A stretch of 64,000 bases of DNA from Rhynochetos jubatus. Lineage: Eukaryota > Chordata > Aves > Eurypygiformes > Rhynochetidae. The stretch lies in NCBI GenBank assembly GCA_027574665.1, contig CM050648.1:140058175-140122174 (forward strand), in the 5' to 3' direction. A model generated the notes under the pieces. That model worked only from the letters and a program-made list of their open reading frames with translations. It ran no database searches and was not told the DNA's origin. Both the position numbers and the translations under genes were made by a program. Position 1 is the first letter of the stretch; every line of letters begins with the position of its first letter. Shown here one piece after another: positions 42,601-60,094 of this stretch.

Positions 42601-43797
42601 ACTAAATTTTAAAGGCCGTTGGGTCATGTAGTCTTACATTATTAAACAACAGACATGGAACTTCAGAGTTTTAGGTCATTTAAATTTCTCTGCTTTCACT
42701 TTCTGCCACTGGCTCATGCAGATAAACCTTGTAGAAAGGATTATCTTTTATACAACTCATTTGAAAATCATCTATTTGGCTATCTGTACATACCATCCAT
42801 GTCACTTTAGGGCCATGTTTCTGGCAGAGGTGAGATCAAGCGTCCAGGTTTTGTTTCATTATAAACTCAGAAATTCAAGAATCTCAGTGAAAATTCCCTG
42901 GGGAAGGAAAAAACCCCAACACACACAATGGGGGCTTTTTCAGCTGTATTTAACACTGTATTTGTGGAAACATTTTCTCTTTGGCTAAAAGCTTGTCCAC
43001 CCACCTTGTCTCGGGAATATTTATTCTATATACTAATTAATATTCAGAGGCTCAAATGCAGCTCTCAGCAGCCTCAGTATACCTGTACTTGCGTGTGGGT
43101 ATCTGAGGTCCTTACAGCTCCAGGTACTCTCCCAATTGCATGGCTCGATATGGGGATAGGAGCCAAACACCTGCACATCATCCTGGCTTCCCTGGGATGT
43201 AAATCCATGCATTTGGTCCCAAAGGGAGTTGTAGACTGGTTTGACCATATCTGAACAAGCAATGGGATCAGCATCCTCAGGCACACTCCAAGCCCATGTG
43301 CTGACAATTTCACCACAGTGTGACCCTGCCAATTGTGACTTGTATTGAATTGACTGTTACCCACACTATAAACAATCTTTTGGTAGCCCAGACTGACAGA
43401 GGCTGGATATTTATCTCTCTCTAGTAGGCAGAACACATATAAAGGCTAAGCTTCAAGATAACGTCATTCTTTAACTTCAAAAGTAGACTTTAGATGATTT
43501 TAGAAATTTAAGTGGTGGTGTATACACCAATCAAAGGAGTTGTTACACACAGTGAAGTACTTGGAGGGGGGTGGAAATTGGAATCACTACAGGTGACATG
43601 TAAGTCCAAAACATAAATCAAACTTTCAGTCACTACATACTTCACAGCCTAATACCACTAGGAACTTCACACGACCAAACTCTCTGGATCCAAACACCAT
43701 ATCCCCCAGTACTCCAAACTTTTTTTTTTTAATTTAAGAGACAGACAGATAGGCACTTTTGGACTAAATCTGGAGTTTCAGAGAACTCTCTTACTTT

Positions 43798-43827
43798 AAA
43801 ACAAAACAAAACAAACCCAAACAAAAA
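43798..43827 (+). repeat. A-rich AAAAC-type low-complexity run
   Basis: Repeated aaaac and aaac units with one ccc interruption. Confidence 0.85.
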
Positions 43828-46800
43828 GCCTAGTTTCAGATACTCTGAACACATACCCTCCGTTCTGGTTTGTACCCTGAAAATTGGCTGGATTCCACAG
43901 TATGTTTTATAGCATCTCTTTTCACTCTTCTATATATGCAAAGGTTTCTGTATGGCTTTGGTTTAGCCAGAATATATTTCAGTGCAAGTAATGTTTCACA
44001 ATTAGAAAAGATGCCATGCATTTTTCTAATTTCTAGGACTGTCATCCTACCAATTTTCTTAGATAAAGTACATATCACACTACTGGTTCCACTTTCCTCT
44101 CTTAGCTCATTTTTCTCCAGCCTATTTTACCTTGTTTTCCTACCCTTTCAGTACCACTTAGCCACTTAATTCCTCATCCATCACATCAATTTAGATCACT
44201 ATGCTGTGTTAGATATCTCTCTCTCATTACCTTACCTTTCCCCCTCTTTGTCATATTTCCAAATCCCCCCTGAGCAAACTGTAACAGCCTGGCTCTGTAA
44301 CTCCAGGCATAGAAATCTACACCTCTAATTCTGCCTCGAATCATCTTAATCCCACCAGTTCTCAATTTGTGTGTCATAATCCTTTTCATCCTACCCTTCT
44401 ACTGAGGCTCTACATCCACTCAACAACAAAATAACTTTGATTTGCAGTTATGTTTGCCTCAGGTGGGAAATTCACAAGACACTGGCCTTGGCCTAATGCT
44501 GTCCGTGATAGAAATGACACTCCTCCTTATCTGGCCAAGACTGACTGCATTTGAAGAACTCCAACTATCAGTTAGAAAAATCACATTTCCTTTTTTCACG
44601 TTCCTTTTTTTAATCTTTTATCTCCTTAATTCTAACATTATAAAATAGCACTCAGTTTCATAAGGCATCTTATACAATGACTCAGCAGCCTCAGCATGAG
44701 AACCTTCAAGCACCTATATCACATATAGTAGTCTACATCTACAGAGACACAGACCTAAACTTTGTTGCCCGTTCCCTTCTATATGCATGAGACCTTCCTG
44801 CCCTTAGGGAGGAAAAGAAACTGCCTGCAATGGTGTCCCCCTGTACTTGTCTAGTCCCTTAACTACTAATAAAAGGGCATTTGGTGCTTTATATGGCAAA
44901 AGGAGGGGTTGGAAGTGGGGAACACAAGGGGAACAAATTTGGAAAGTCATCTTTCACTCAGCTGGCTTTTAGGACTATTCACTCTGATTCGGGTCTATCC
45001 TTTGCCACCATACCAAGAACTCAAAAAGCACCAGGACCTGTCCCGAAGGTCTTTACCACTAAGCTCTGATTTTCTGTCAACTTTCTTTGAAATGACACAA
45101 TCACCAACTTTGATGCTAAAGACAAATGCCCTTATCTTGGCTCTGGGAGTTGGATAAAGAGCTAAAACCTACCAGAATCAAGAGCTAAAAGAACTCTTCT
45201 CTCTCCTATTTGCCTTAAGGAGAAAACACTCACCTTCTACTGAGAAATACTGTCCTTTTAATCAATCAGAATATTTCTTCCAAATTAAGCTTATCTATTT
45301 ACTTATTCTTTACTTATGAACAGTGTTTGAGCGTACTGCTGCTGGTGGGCCAAAAAGTTAAATCACAGAAAATAAGTACCTGTTAAAATGAATGTTAAAA
45401 GCCAAATGAAGATAAAGAGCATTAAGATCTACAACCACCTAGAACACACCAAGCAGCTCAAAAGAGTTAGAGGCCACAAATGAAGACATATCACCCAAAA
45501 AAGCCCTCCCCTGGAAGAGAGAGAAAAGGGAAAACGTAGACCCAAGGTGGAAAGACTGACTGTTTACATACCTGTTTTCAAAATCACTTCAATTCTTTCC
45601 AGGCACTAGGGAAAACAGGAGTTGGAGGGGTTTGAAATCAAGTACATACACAGTTATACTCCAATGTCTGCTGGAGGCTCTCAGGACATGAAACACCATT
45701 TCATGAGAAATAAATGCTACTTTTGGTTCACTTTATCATAAATTATTTGGTATTTCATTTTTTGAGCTATGACAGCAGCTCTACAATCACTGGAGCTCAT
45801 GATACCTTGTTACTGTTACTACATTTTAGTTGAAGTTTGGCGTGTTGTGTGCCTCAATGACAGCACACTATCGCAATGATTCTCTTCACTACTGCAGATG
45901 GTTTATTCTCCATCTATATGCTAAAGAAAGAGGCAAAGATTGTAATTTAAATCTGTTCTGCTTGGACACAGAAATTTTCTGTTTGTTGTACATACTAAAG
46001 CAGGAAAATCTGGAGCTACGTTGCATTTTTATAAAAATCAGGTTCCTCTTAGTCTGAAATAGGTATCCTAAAAAGCTGTATTGTATTTACAACCTTGATA
46101 ATAGCACCTCCTTACACAGCCTGACTATACAACCTGCTTCCAGACGGGCAGCCCTCATATGATCTTGAATTTAAGCTGCAAGTATTATCACTTCTGTCAT
46201 ATTTGCTATAAATAAAATGGAACTATGTCAAAAGATGGTACTCAGCACGGAGACAGGGATGGAATTTTAAAGGAGCTCTACAAAATCTGCACCAAAGTCT
46301 GCGTTAAAAAATAAGAAGGTAGATTTTACATAGTGATGATTTGAGAACTGGAAAAAAACACACCACACCAAAAAACCCCCACTCAACCATGTTCTAGGAA
46401 GAACTGATAAAATGTTAAAAAATGAACAGAGGCTTTTTCATCTGCTCATGGCCCCAAAGATAAAAGGCTCTAGAGTAAAATTAAAACAAGTCATAATGCC
46501 ATTATAGTTGCATTTTAATAATGAATTTTCTCTACAGTGACTTGTACATGCATTATTTCTCATAGTTATTGCTTGTTTTCCCTATTATCTTGGGCTGCAA
46601 GCTCAATTTCTTAAATGTTAATACTCTTAGCAGTTAAAAAGCTTTAATTCAGTGTCCATTTAAGGTATTTATGTTTTTTTTCTTCAAACAGTTTCTAAAA
46701 TTCCAGCAGGACTTCAAGCACTGTTTTAAAAAAATGGAGATGAACTTCCCTCTCCATCAGACATTTAAAAAGACATCACAGATAAAAGAAAATTACAGCC

Positions 46801-47257
46801 GGATTTTAAACATGCTCACGCAGAGGCTCTCTCTACTGTTGTTTAAGTCAGTGGCAAATTTGCCACCGGCTTCAGCCAGCGCAGATGCAGGGGTTTGATT
46901 ATTGAGATAAAGCCTTATCAGTCTGCCCTTCAATGGATTAGGACTGCTTAAAAGGCAGTCACTGCGTCTGAGCTGAAAAGGAATGCTGTGGCAGGGGGAC
47001 ATCCCAACTGGTTCAGCCTTTTGGGATACAGATGTGCAACAGTGCTTTGGGACAAAGAGGAAGTGATTCTAAAACCCACATCTACTAATGTACACATCCA
47101 CACGTGGTACTGAAATCATGACACCTCTTCTCCAACACGGGAATACTGCGTATGTAAAGCCCAGCAGCTTCAAGCCATCCCTGCATATTTCCACAGAGCT
47201 TTAATTGCCTCTTGTTGCTGCCAGATGCCTGGGAGCGTGCTCCTAAATTAATTCCTA

Positions 47258-51920
<4,663 letters not shown>

Positions 51921-52036
51921 TTCGGCTAACCGGGAGTGTTTGTGCACCACCTCAGCCTTGTTCATCGGCGTCAGCTGCTGCAGGACGCTCCGGCTGTTCG
52001 TCAGGGCTCGCGTCAACCGAGCAAACTTTGTCCAAC
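51921..52036 (-). CDS. KCNH5: KCNH5 internal exon, linker between PAS region and S1
   Basis: This is an internal coding exon of the EAG2 (Kv10.2) potassium channel. Read on the minus strand, a pyrimidine-rich tract ending in cccgcag precedes it and gtaagt follows it. It is 116 bases: two bases completing a split glycine codon (phase 1 acceptor), then 38 codons from W to E, ending in phase 0. The peptide starts [20 protein letters not shown] and ends [10 protein letters not shown], which is the cytoplasmic linker between the N-terminal PAS region and S1 (about residues 146-183 in human numbering). The middle stretch [10 protein letters not shown] fits KCNH5 rather than KCNH1, which differs here as I remember it. 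The exon is too short to stand out by length alone; its identity rests on the family match and on correct joining to the next exon. The PAS exon that should supply the first base of the split codon is not visible upstream. Confidence 0.95.
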
Positions 52037-53467
52037 CTGCGGGAAAGAAGGAAATTGTGTCAGAAGTACTCAGATCTTATTCATCGCTAGTAGAACTCCT
52101 TTGTGTTCACTGATATTAAGTCTCAGACTTGAATAGTTTCTCTACATTTCTGCACGGAACGGCTTCAGGCTTAAAGACCTTGCAACAGAGGAAAAATACC
52201 ACTGCTTCAAGGCAACCACAAGTAAATCTGAATAAAATCAAAATCCTCTGGCTTGTTCTTTCTTCTGCGTTTTGGAGACATTGTGTTAGAGGGATCATAT
52301 TGTGCTTTCAGCCTTCTGGGGAGTTACTCTGCTGCTAAAGTCTAATTCTGAGCCACTGAAGTTAATGCAAAGGCTTCCCAAGCCTGCAAATCCTGCTGAA
52401 GTAAAATCCTCCCCAGCTACAGAAAGGCTCCTGCTGATTCAGGGCTGCTGGAGCATCCCCAAATGTCTGATCCTTAAGTCTTTACTGCTTCTTACCCCAA
52501 CTAGACTTCAGGGACAAAACTATAACTTTAAAAAAAAAATAATCAGCAAAATTCAGGGTTCCATCCCCAGCAGTGTTCAGACAAAAAAAAAAATAAATCC
52601 TTAAGACAGGTTAAGCACTAGATTTTAAATGACATTAAGAAATACATTTAGCTGTTAAACTAATGATAAACAGCTGCCTTAATGGTAGCTTGAGACCCAC
52701 ACACTGCACCATCCCTGGGCAATCTTTTCTGCAGCATTCAGAAAGGAGCAGTCAGAGTGCGTTACTGACAGCAGCTCCAAGCCGGGAACATGTCATTCCT
52801 GCTGGAAAATTGCCCAAACGTGACAGCTGGCGTGGATGCGCCAATGGATGAGGTAGATCAGTGGTAGCAAAGAAAACGCCAGGGGTTTCAGCAATGTAGA
52901 ACCTCAGTGTTAAGCAGGAAAATTGAAAATCCAAATATCTGCAGGAAGGAAATGCTTCCCCAAAGAGCACTGAAGGAGATGTTCAGCATTCAGTTTAGCC
53001 AGGTGTATCCTGATATTTTACTGCACAGGTGTGTATAAAATATTTTAAAAGTTATGGACAGGAAGTGGATTCAGGAGAAGGTTTTTACTTTTATTTAACT
53101 TGAATGCTGAGTAGCTGAAAATGCCACATCTGAGAAAAGAAACAAAACATTTCTATGTTAGCTTGGTTTATTTTTAAATGCCTGTTGTCTGATCAGAGTC
53201 AGGGACTTGGAAGGTTAAGGGAAGCCCTGGGGTAGATACAATGATGAGCAGGGAACAGACAAAACAATAGAACTACAAGAAAAAAATAGTTTAAAGTTTG
53301 GCTTTGCAATTTACCACACATATATCTCATTCATGCAAATGTAAATCCATTATTCATCATTTAGCAATCAGATCTAACTATCATAATAGACCACCAGAAC
53401 TGCACATTTGTCCAGCTATTTATATATGACCTCAAAAATACACATAAAAAATGCATTGTGAAAAGGT

Positions 53468-53485
53468 AAAAAAAAAAAAAAAAAA
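53468..53485 (+). repeat. Poly-A run, 18 bases
   Basis: An uninterrupted A homopolymer with no recognisable element before it. Confidence 0.95.
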
Positions 53486-54134
53486 GTATTTTATTAACTT
53501 TTCAAATCTAAATTTTAAATGTGAACTTCAAATATGTCTCATGCTTCTCAAGCTTACAGGGGTATTCAATTAGAAACACACACTTTCTGTATTAAAGGTC
53601 AAAAGCCACTATAGTGATTTGATTAATTTCTAGGAAAAAAAAAATTTGTGGTTTTCTTTTTTCTAATTGTCTATAAAGCTGTGGCAGGGAGACAGCTTCA
53701 ATACAAAAGTCACAACTGTTCTTTATCTTTCTTAACCAGTGACTTCAAAGAGCAAGTGAGTATGGCAATAGCATGGTGACAGCTCTGCCCCAACATTTCT
53801 CGTAATTGCTGAGGCAATGGTGCATCCAGCCAAATGCTTTTGATATGCCGCAACCATGCTGCACGAACCAGAGAAAAAGAGCAGTTCTCCCTGAGGACGG
53901 TGGTCACCCACCTCCAGACCCCAGGCATGCACACATTCAGTTTCCCCTTCCCCTGGAAAGACACTTCCCTGCAGCCCACAGGGATGGATTCGGGCCAGCC
54001 CCCACATTCTACTTTGTCACCCTGCCCCACAGAGATGATACAAGTGTGATGGAAAGGAACTCAGCAAAGGCCACAAGACAAACTTGGATTCAGTCCCAAA
54101 TGCCCTTATTTGTCACAGCATCGCCAGCTACTCC

Positions 54135-54893
54135 AACTCAGACAGGAACCTCATTTAGTTCAACAAAGTGCAAAGCCCAGTACCTGGGGAGGAACAACCC
54201 CACACACCAATTTACGCTGCGGGTCCCATAGACGGCAAGTGTCTTGGCAGATAGGGACATGGGGCTCCCGTTGGACGAGGCTGAACATGATCCAGCAACG
54301 TGCCCCTGCTGCAAGGAAGGCAAATGGTACCCATGCCTGCATCAGACAAAGTATTGTCAGCAGATCAAGGAAGGACCTCCCTCTCTTCTCAGCACTGGTG
54401 AGGCCAGTTCTGGGCTCCCCAGTGCAAGAGAGACATGAACATACTGAAGAGAGTCCAACAAAGGGCCATGAAGATGACTAAGGGACTGGAGCACCTCTCC
54501 TTTGAGGAAAGGCTGAGAGAGCTGGAAGTGTTCAGGTTGGACAAGAGAAGTCGGGGCAGTGTTGGGGCGAGATCTTAGTATATAGTATATGCAAAGAGGA
54601 CAGAGGTAGGCTCTTCCCAGTGGTGCCCAGTGACAGGACCAACAGGCAACTGTCACAAAATGAAAAACAGGAGGTTCAGGAAACACCTTTTTACTGTGCT
54701 GGTGACCTAGCACCGGCACAGGTTGGCCAGGGTGATTGTGAAGTCTCCCTCCCTGGAGATAGTCAAAAGCCGCATGGACACGGTCCTGGGCAACTGGATC
54801 TAGGGGGGCCTGCTTGAGCAGTGGGGTTGGACCAGATGACCCCCAGATAGCCCTTCCAACCTCAACCATTCTCTGACTCTGTGACCTTTCTGA
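54135..54893 (+). mobile_element. CR1 LINE fragment, plus orientation, older subfamily
   Basis: The match starts around 'aacctcatttagttcaacaa' and runs through 'ggggaggaacaaccccacac', then 'ccatgaagatgactaaggga' and 'tcttcccagtggtgcccagt'. It ends with the tail 'ggttggaccagatgaccccc', then ccttccaacctcaaccattc and tctgactctgtgac. This tail type (attctgtgac) differs from the attctatgat tails elsewhere in the window, so it is another CR1 subfamily. Several internal deletions are present, one near 54555. The 170-codon antisense frame across it is not a gene. Confidence 0.92.
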
Positions 54894-55380
54894 TGGTTGA
54901 AGGTTAATGATTTAGGGTTTATTTTCTGAAGTTTAGGGCGCTGATCTGTAACAGTGATTAGATAAGGATTTGGAAAAGGGTAGGGATGACAATGATAGGA
55001 CATTGCTTCATGTACTCTCTAGCAAACCTTTCCCTTGGTGCTTCGCAGGCTGAGAGACTCCACTCACAAAAATATGGGGTTTAAAAATGCCTCTCCTCTT
55101 ATAAAAGCAAAACTTGCAAGAAATCCTTTGTCAGTGTCTGAGGTAAGAAAAGCATCCGATCTGCATTAACCACAAATACAGAAAGGTTGGGGAAGTTAAG
55201 GAAGGTGTACCGCAAGGAGTTGGAGGCGTAAGACACGTACCAAACAACAGCAATCCTTTTGCTGTAAAAACACAAAGACAGGAAGAACTATGACTTTTTA
55301 AAATACTTCTTTTCCACCTGGGTGAGATCATCAATGTCATGTGAAAGAAAAGCCACACATTTTAGCATCCAGGGTTACCA

Positions 55381-55550
55381 CTCTGCTCATCTGGTCTGAC
55401 CTCTTCTTTTCACAGGGCAAACCATTTCATCGTGTCCTTTCTCCAAGACCAAAGCTTTGCTTTGTGCTAGAGCAGAATTTCTGCAAAAACCCTTCCAGCC
55501 TCATTTAGAGACTTCACATTTTCACATTCCTTTCAGCCCTGTGAAGCCCA
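55381..55550 (-). mobile_element. Ancient CR1 3'-end fragment, minus orientation
   Basis: The plus strand reads ctcatctggtctgacctctt, then 'cacagggcaaaccatttcat', 'gctagagcagaatttctgca' and aaaacccttccagcctcatt. This is the order of the reversed 3' end of an old amniote CR1 that I know from turtles and birds ('catctagtctgacctcc ... acacaggcca ... agagcag ... aaaacatccaatcttgattt'). It is much more diverged than the neighbours at 54.1 and 56.5 kb. Confidence 0.65.
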
Positions 55551-56473
55551 TCATTCTGGATGTCGGAAATACAGAATACACTAATATGACTTTTTTCTAA
55601 TCTAGCATAAAGTCCAGCATTATTCTACTTGCTCCAATCTACCATCTGCAATAGTGTGAAAAAGTACCAACTTCTTTTGTTTCCTATTTACAACCCAAGA
55701 GAATTTAAAACATAGCAACAGCAAGATGCTGAGGTATGAGTGGGAAGGTGAAAATGTATACAGGCTGCCTCATGTCTGAAATAATCTGTACAGGGTACAT
55801 TTCTCTGCTTTTTGACCTTGTTGTAGACTAGATAAATTCAGAATTATATTTAAAACCAATGTGTATGTTTAAATAGACCAGGCAAAATTTGCATAGCTGC
55901 CTACTGCTGTCAATGTTTCTTCAAACGAATCCCTCCTTTCTTTTCCTCTATAGACAGAGACATGAAAAGAATGATAATTTTATCCCATGTATTAGTGACC
56001 GCCTGTCCTCACATATATTTTCAGTCTGGAAGGAGTAAAAGAGAAGCACAAATAGCAGGTGCAAGAGGGAAAAAAAAAACAACCCCTACTTGTGAGAAAA
56101 AGCAACACTTCTGATGCTCTCTTCAGCTCAGCTGGATTGCATCTTTCTTCCACAGCACCACTTGAAAAATAATACCCTGAACTTGCCCCACTGCGGTCAG
56201 ATTCTTAGGAACAAAGGCAACATCATCAAATCACACACCAGATCAGGCTAGCAGCTGCTTCTCCTTACAAGAAGCTAAACTGGATAATTCAGGGCAAGAT
56301 GTTAGCTACCTCAAATGGAAAATTCTGGAATAACATGCACATAAAATGACTATTTCCCCTAGTTATCTTTCATTAATTTATGATTCACACACAAAACCAG
56401 AAGAATTTGTACCCCTGCTTTAAAAATAAAACAACATCTTGATCTACATTAATTCTCAAGATCCAAAACAAGA

Positions 56474-56705
56474 ACCATAGAATGGGTTAGGTTGGAAGGG
56501 ACCTTAAAGATCATCCAGTTCCAACCCCCCTGCCATGGGCAGGGACACCCTCCACTAAACCAGGTTGCTCCAAGCCTCATCCAGCCTGGCCTTGAACACT
56601 TCCAGGGATGGGGCATCCACAGCTTCTCTGGGTAACCTGTCCCAGGGCCTCCCCACCCTCTCCGTGAACAACTTTTTCATGATGTACAATAGAAATCTAC
56701 CCTCT
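56474..56705 (-). mobile_element. CR1 LINE fragment, minus orientation
   Basis: The reversed 3' end begins 'accatagaatgggttaggtt' and continues 'gaccttaaagatcatccagt', then 'ctgccatgggcagggacacc' and 'catccagcctggccttgaac'. It fades after 'agaaatctaccctc'. The subfamily text resembles the element at 13421-14294 seen from the other strand. The copy is short, about 230 bases. Confidence 0.94.
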
Positions 56706-59449
56706 AAAGGGTCTGTTCTTAAACAGGAGTTTAGAAAAATATTTCCCTGTTCCTATCCATTATACAAAAATTCTTGCATTCTCAAGAAATTGAAATGCAG
56801 GTTTAACAACTCCATACAGTTAGGAAAACAGGACACAAAGAAGGCAAGCATGCTGACAGACATGAACTGAACTAGTCTCCAACTTGGCCCAGCTGAAATT
56901 TTGTCCTTCCAAGCATGCAACTTGCTTCTTCCTCCATATGTCTTAGTCACAATTAAATACTTCACATTTGCAAAATATTCTCCACGTCTCTTGCTCTAAT
57001 CAGGACTGCTAATTTGACAGCCCTCTGACTATGGGACTAACTGAGCTGGTCAGGACTTGGTGGCACGCGTCACACAACGGCTGAGACAAAGGTTTCTCTG
57101 AAAAGCAAAAAAGGAGTCCTAAATCAATTTTTTAAAATAAACTGATATTTCTTCCAAACCTTAGAAGCTACATCGTAAGTTGAAGCTATTAACATTGTGC
57201 CATGATGCCCTAAAGAGTGCAGGAGCATGCAAGGTAGGTAGGCAATAGTCAAGTGAAGCAGAGCACACCTCCTCAGAGGGGAAAACCATTCCAGATGGGT
57301 CTAAGATGCTCATTCAGCCACACCCTAGATTCATATATCACTACAGAAATCATACAGTGTCTAAGGGGGTAAATGGTATTTTCAGCTTAAAACTTGACCC
57401 TATCATCTCTCTACAGTCAGAAAGCCCAAACTGTCTTATCCAAAACCTCTTACGCAGTACAGCATGTGTCTTTCCATCAGCTACTACTCCAACAAGAGTA
57501 GCATTATGCCCACACATCTTTCTTACTAAGATCCTGAATCAATCGTTGTGTTTTATATTGGACAGCTGGGGTCTGTCTCAACAGGTCTGCAGCAGCTGTC
57601 CCCCTAACAGCCCCACTCCACCACCACACTCACTGCTGGCTCTGTGTTCAGGGACCTTTCTGCAAACCACACTCTTGCATTGCTATAAGGACCTCTCTCC
57701 CTGGCCCTCTGGTCACCAACCTCCTTCCCATTAATACACCCTGCATATCGATCCTGTATACTTATCCATCTCCAACACCCACTCTTCTTTTCTGCTGCCT
57801 TCTCTAAGCAAAGAGAAAAGTCATCCAGGTTGAAGATGTTGTTACAGTGCATGTCAGAGCATAAAAAGGACCAGGGTAAAAGCTGTCCGAAGAAAATGGA
57901 GCAAGAGGGGCTTTCCCAAGCAGAAGTGATAGGACAGAATCACTGTCTCCTAATGGCTAAGAGATGAAACCTTTAAATCCCTCTGATTCCTCTGGAGGTC
58001 ACAAAGAAAGCAGAGAACTGGTTAGATTCCACCCAAAACTGTGAGCCTCCTGATGGTGCTCCCACATCCCTGGAGGAACAATTCCTGGTGCCTGTCACAC
58101 AAGGACACTCCTGCCAAGGGCTGAGTCAGTCCCAGGCAGTTCCCTCTGCCGGGAAAAAGCCCTTGCCCAGGCACAGACTAACGAGCAATAACAACTTGGG
58201 CTCTTCTGCTGCATTCGTGCTTAAGCCACTTTCCCTGTACAAACACCTCAGCAGTCAGTAGGTCTACACATTGCTCTCGAAGATAACAGCAAATATTGTC
58301 AAAAAGTATTTACAAGTGAGAAAACCCTTCAAATTCTCCCCATAATTTAATTAGGGGGTGAAAATATGCAATCTAACTGGATTTGTGTAAAGGTCCAAAT
58401 GCAGATTTAGCCACCTAGCTAGCAGCCACATTGAAAAGAAAATCTCTACTTCATAAACTATATTATGTTATTTTAAAGCTAAATTTGTAGATCAGGGTTT
58501 ATGAAGAGTTTAAAATTCTCAAGGCAAGATGTTAATGTTCTTTATAGTGCACTTGCTCTGAAAAATCTAGACATGACTAGCTCCACCTAATAAAACATTA
58601 GCGTAGCTCTACTGGGTTGCAATTAACCTTTTTGCCGAGGTTTGTCTGGTCCTAAAAGGATCAGAAATAATGAAGGCTTTTAAATCAGTGTTACAGGGAA
58701 CTATCCAACATCTTAGACTGCAGTGAAAACACTTGGGTTAAGAATGATAGTCTGTGTAAAAAACAACCGCAAATGGAAATTACAGCAACATTCGTGTTGA
58801 CTCCTGCCTGCAGGAGTGTAAGTAACACCCCCAGACCATAGAAAGGTTGTTGTGCTCCTCTCACTGTGAAGCATAGAAGAGTTAACATACAGAATGCCTA
58901 AATAATATATACTCCACCACTTACCCATAAAAACAAAGAGCTAACACCACTCAGGCAGTATGGAATTCAATTGATAACATGGATCATCCTTTTGCACCAA
59001 TAGCTGGCATCTACAAATCTCAACTATTTCTAGACATTCAGACAGTAAAATCATTACAATGGCTGGCTGTTTACTCTTTATTGCAGGTAAAGTACGGCTG
59101 AAAGAGCCCATTGTCTCTTCAAAAAACCTAATCATCCTGGTTTTGCTTTGTTAGAGAGAGAGGGATAAATTAGATTCCTGAATAAACAGAATAATAATCT
59201 AACAAAGCTCAATCACTCCCATGATGCAGTAAAACTATTTACAGACTGAAGAACCACAGCATCTATTCACATGTAATTTAAAACATTAGGATAAATTTCC
59301 CAGTTTGAAATTCTGTGCATTCCACTGTCTGATAATGTACTGCACTCTTGGGATAATTTTTATATCTGACCTCAGTTCTTGCTTAATGTTGTATTCCCAG
59401 TTACCATCCACCCACTGCAACTACTGGAGAGATCAAAATGGATGAAGAA

Positions 59450-59590
59450 TCAACGGGTAATCTTGGGCATATCACTTTACCTCTCTGAGCTTCAGTTTTT
59501 TCTCCTTAAAGATAATGCTAATGACCTACTTTGCAAGCCATTTTGCGATCCACTGATGAAAAGTGCTAAGATTTATACACCACTAGACTA
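59450..59590 (+). mobile_element. Ancient MIR-like SINE
   Basis: 'atcttgggcatatcacttta', then 'cctctctgagcttcag' is the conserved core of MIR-type tRNA-derived SINEs ('cttgggcaagtcacttaacctctctgagcctcag'). It is followed by 'aatgacctactttgcaagcc' and 'gatccactgatgaaaagtgc', which fits the 3' part I remember from sauropsid copies. The 5' tRNA-like head is not clear. These elements are old and sparse in birds. Confidence 0.72.
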
Positions 59591-60094
59591 CACTTGGGAT
59601 ACACTGTATTTTTAAATTTAATCATGACATAATCATAAATTTCACATTTCTGAAACTAAAGCTAAACTTCATTCACACACACAGCCACCAAGGACATTTT
59701 TCCCCCGTAAGTATATAAAAACAAGTGCATATTTGCACTTTTCTTTGGAAGAAAAATAAAGACAAAGTACTATAGATGACAGTCAACTGCCTTTTAGGAG
59801 TTTGTCAGATGGAAAAATGGTGCCATTCCAATGGTCAAGGAAAAAGAATTACACTAGCAAAAGGCTCAGGTTCAAAAGGAAGGCAACATCTAGAAATGAA
59901 AAAGCAGTAAAGCACACAGGGTTGGGAAGAAAGAGGAAACAAGGAAGTATGTGAATGAGAAATTATGGCTTATGAGAACAGGCATTAAAGCTAAAGACAC
60001 ATGGGAAAAAATCCTTCTCTGTCTAGGTTTATTACAGTAACAATGAAGTTTTTAAAGAACTCCCGGAGTACAACCAAAAGGCTTTCTGCACCCA

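Noticed and set aside
53806..54231. 141-codon open frame on the plus strand
   Set aside because: It runs into a CR1 at about 54135, and the part before it has no recognisable similarity.
54357..54869. 170-codon open frame on the minus strand
   Set aside because: It is antisense to a CR1 fragment, and its length is explained by the GC-rich repeat.
57306..57734. 142-codon open frame on the plus strand, proline and serine rich
   Set aside because: There is no recognisable domain, no splice-consistent partner exon and no promoter signs; chance in pyrimidine-rich DNA is more likely.
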